DNA from: Anaerolineae bacterium
Lineage (GTDB): Bacteria; Chloroflexota; Anaerolineae; Aggregatilineales; Phototrophicaceae
Direction: 5' to 3'
Length of the DNA: 7,980 nt
Assembly: GCA_028284565.1 (NCBI GenBank)
Contig: JANQRM010000669.1
Coordinates: 1-7,980, forward strand
Below are positions 6,897 to 7,980 of the stretch, piece after piece (within the stretch, counting starts at the first letter, position 1; every line of letters starts with the position of its first letter). Under the pieces are notes generated by a model. That model searched no databases. It had not been told where the DNA came from and worked only from the letters and a program-made list of their open reading frames with translations. A program made the translations under genes and the position numbers.

Positions 6897-7932
6897 CATA
6901 TTGCGTGATATTGTCTTGTAAGAGCGTAACATCAAGGTCAAATTGTCCCATCAGATGACGACGAAGTAAGGCAGTCAATTTGCGTTCAGGAAACAGGCAA
7001 GCGGAGTGATAGGCTTCGGGAATCAAATAAGGATAATTCAGTCGTTTCGCCAATAAGGGGATACAGCCACAATAAATCGCTTCACTCACAGCAATGCCAA
7101 AAAAGTCTTGATAGGCTGTACTGACAACATAATCCGCAGACCATAATAAACGTGCATACTCAGCAAAGGAATCCGCATAGCCATAGTGAGTAATGCGCTG
7201 ACCCAATCGCTGTTTGGCTTCCTCAAAAGGGGTTGGTGCTTGGCTAAAGTTCTCCCCAGCCAAAATCATCCGAAAGTCATATCCCTCATCAGCCAAAGTG
7301 TAAAGCGTGTGGAAAAATGCTTTCGGATTCTTGTCTTCCTCCCAGCGATGATTCCATAGAATAATCGGTGAGTCTGAATTTTTATTTGGAGTTTTGTAGG
7401 CATCAAATCGCTTCAAATCTAAACCTAAAGGCAAAACTGTCGCGCGAGACATCAATTCGTCGATGGTATCGAGTTCATTGTAATCTGCAAAGTGCTTGAG
7501 CATACGTGGTAGTTCGTCAAAAAAACTATCCAGATGAAATTGACTATTGAATAGGATAAAATCTGCAGACATTGTGCTAGCATAGTTGATAAAGCCATAT
7601 TGCCAGCCATGTCGTTGCCGGGTGTTTTGGGGATAAGTGAGCTGATTCTCGTGGAAGTAGATGACGTGAGGTATCGAACTTGTCTTGTGTCGAGTCAACG
7701 CACGGAAAATCGACAAATCCATCATATCGGAGGCAACGACAACATCTGGTGTTGGCAAATCCCCTTGAAGAAATTGACGCGCCAGTGTCACTGCCCCACC
7801 CTGCATGCGCCATTTCCAAAATTGTGCAGGTAGAGTCAACACATCAATCTCATGTCGAGAATGTGTTCGATAGCCATCTAGCCATGCTTTATGACTGCCT
7901 CCATAGTAGGGTTCAAGGAGTAATAATCGCAA
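6841..7932 (-). CDS. GT4-like glycosyltransferase, tRNA-queuosine alpha-mannosyltransferase (QTMAN/GTDC1, DUF3524) family
   Basis: Predicted 363-residue cytosolic glycosyltransferase. In animals this family transfers mannose from GDP-mannose to queuosine at position 34 of tRNA-Asp; the substrate here is inferred. Matches to that family run along the whole length: LLEPYYGGSHKAW (5-17), LPAQFWKWR (34-42), YFHENQLTYP (92-101), QYGF (111-114), FNSQFHLDSF (128-137), WNHRWEEDKNPKAFF (193-207), and FFGIAVSEAIYCGCIPL (277-293). The human protein is longer because of an insertion before the WxHRWE block that is absent here. The usual EX7E pair reads Asp276 and Glu284. I choose TTG at 7932, which gives MRLLLLEPYYGG as in relatives and has TTGGGA 8-13 bases upstream. 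A longer frame from TTG 7962 adds ten residues unlike the family and would begin only about five bases after the predicted RNA start. It is convergent with gyrA and probably transcribed alone. The family is secure; the reaction is less so. Confidence 0.82.
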   Translation of the reverse strand: MRLLLLEPYYGGSHKAWLDGYRTHSRHEIDVLTLPAQFWKWRMQGGAVTLARQFLQGDLPTPDVVVASDMMDLSIFRALTRHKTSSIPHVIYFHENQLTYPQNTRQRHGWQYGFINYASTMSADFILFNSQFHLDSFFDELPRMLKHFADYNELDTIDELMSRATVLPLGLDLKRFDAYKTPNKNSDSPIILWNHRWEEDKNPKAFFHTLYTLADEGYDFRMILAGENFSQAPTPFEEAKQRLGQRITHYGYADSFAEYARLLWSADYVVSTAYQDFFGIAVSEAIYCGCIPLLAKRLNYPYLIPEAYHSACLFPERKLTALLRRHLMGQFDLDVTLLQDNITQYDWTMMVAEYDDLFEQIGR

Positions 7933-7973
7933 GAAATCATCCCAAACAAAAACACCAGCCAAAGCTGATGTCC

Positions 7974-7979
7974 ATTATA
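7974..7979 (-). promoter_or_regulatory. -10 box of the glycosyltransferase gene
   Basis: On the minus strand the six bases read TATAAT, a perfect -10 consensus. The -35 place lies beyond the window. RNA would start near 7967, about 35 bases before the TTG at 7932, which agrees with the shorter gene model. Confidence 0.55.
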
Positions 7980-7980
7980 C

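Noticed and set aside
7960..7962. TTG 7962 as the glycosyltransferase start
   Set aside because: No ribosome-binding site, almost no leader after the predicted RNA start, and ten extra residues not seen in the family.
1..7980. CRISPR arrays, tRNA or rRNA genes, insertion sequences, phage or defence genes
   Set aside because: No regularly spaced repeats, no cloverleaf or rRNA segments, and no transposase, integrase or defence motifs in any frame.

Overview
The window looks like an ordinary chromosomal, housekeeping stretch of a bacterium of medium GC content. It carries the 3' part of rpoC (RNA polymerase beta'), a minus-strand lipoprotein with a glycoside-hydrolase-like barrel, a complete GyrA-type topoisomerase subunit gene, and a minus-strand glycosyltransferase of the tRNA-queuosine mannosyltransferase (QTMAN/GTDC1, DUF3524) type. 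The lineage is uncertain. A beta' without the proteobacterial trigger-loop insertion, and a lipoprotein with a long Thr/Pro-rich spacer of the kind common in Anaerolineae-like Chloroflexota, make Chloroflexota my best guess. This is inference only; no rRNA is present.

Layout. Positions 2-2272 (+) hold about 756 C-terminal residues of beta', open at the left edge. A 12-bp stem-loop at 2297-2324 lies between the convergent ends of rpoC and the lipoprotein gene (2357-3823, -) and probably terminates both. A divergent control region at 3824-4002 carries two good promoters for the topoisomerase gene (4003-6459, +) and a weak one for the lipoprotein. A 381-base AT-rich gap (6460-6840) separates the topoisomerase gene from the convergent glycosyltransferase gene (6841-7932, -). 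That gap holds inverted and direct repeats but no convincing gene. A perfect TATAAT near the right edge is the likely -10 box of the glycosyltransferase gene.

The genes do not form one operon. The rpoC and gyrA products serve transcription and DNA topology, the glycosyltransferase probably modifies tRNA or another acceptor, and the lipoprotein acts outside the membrane. I see no defence system, mobile element, CRISPR array or biosynthetic cluster. The points most worth checking are: an apparent tandem duplication of a barrel module in beta' after the trigger loop; the missing canonical GyrA box; Ala at the quinolone-determining Ser83 position; a palindrome inside the spacer of the strong gyrA promoter; a bacterial QTMAN-like enzyme with Asp for Glu in its EX7E motif; and the repeat-bearing intergenic gap.
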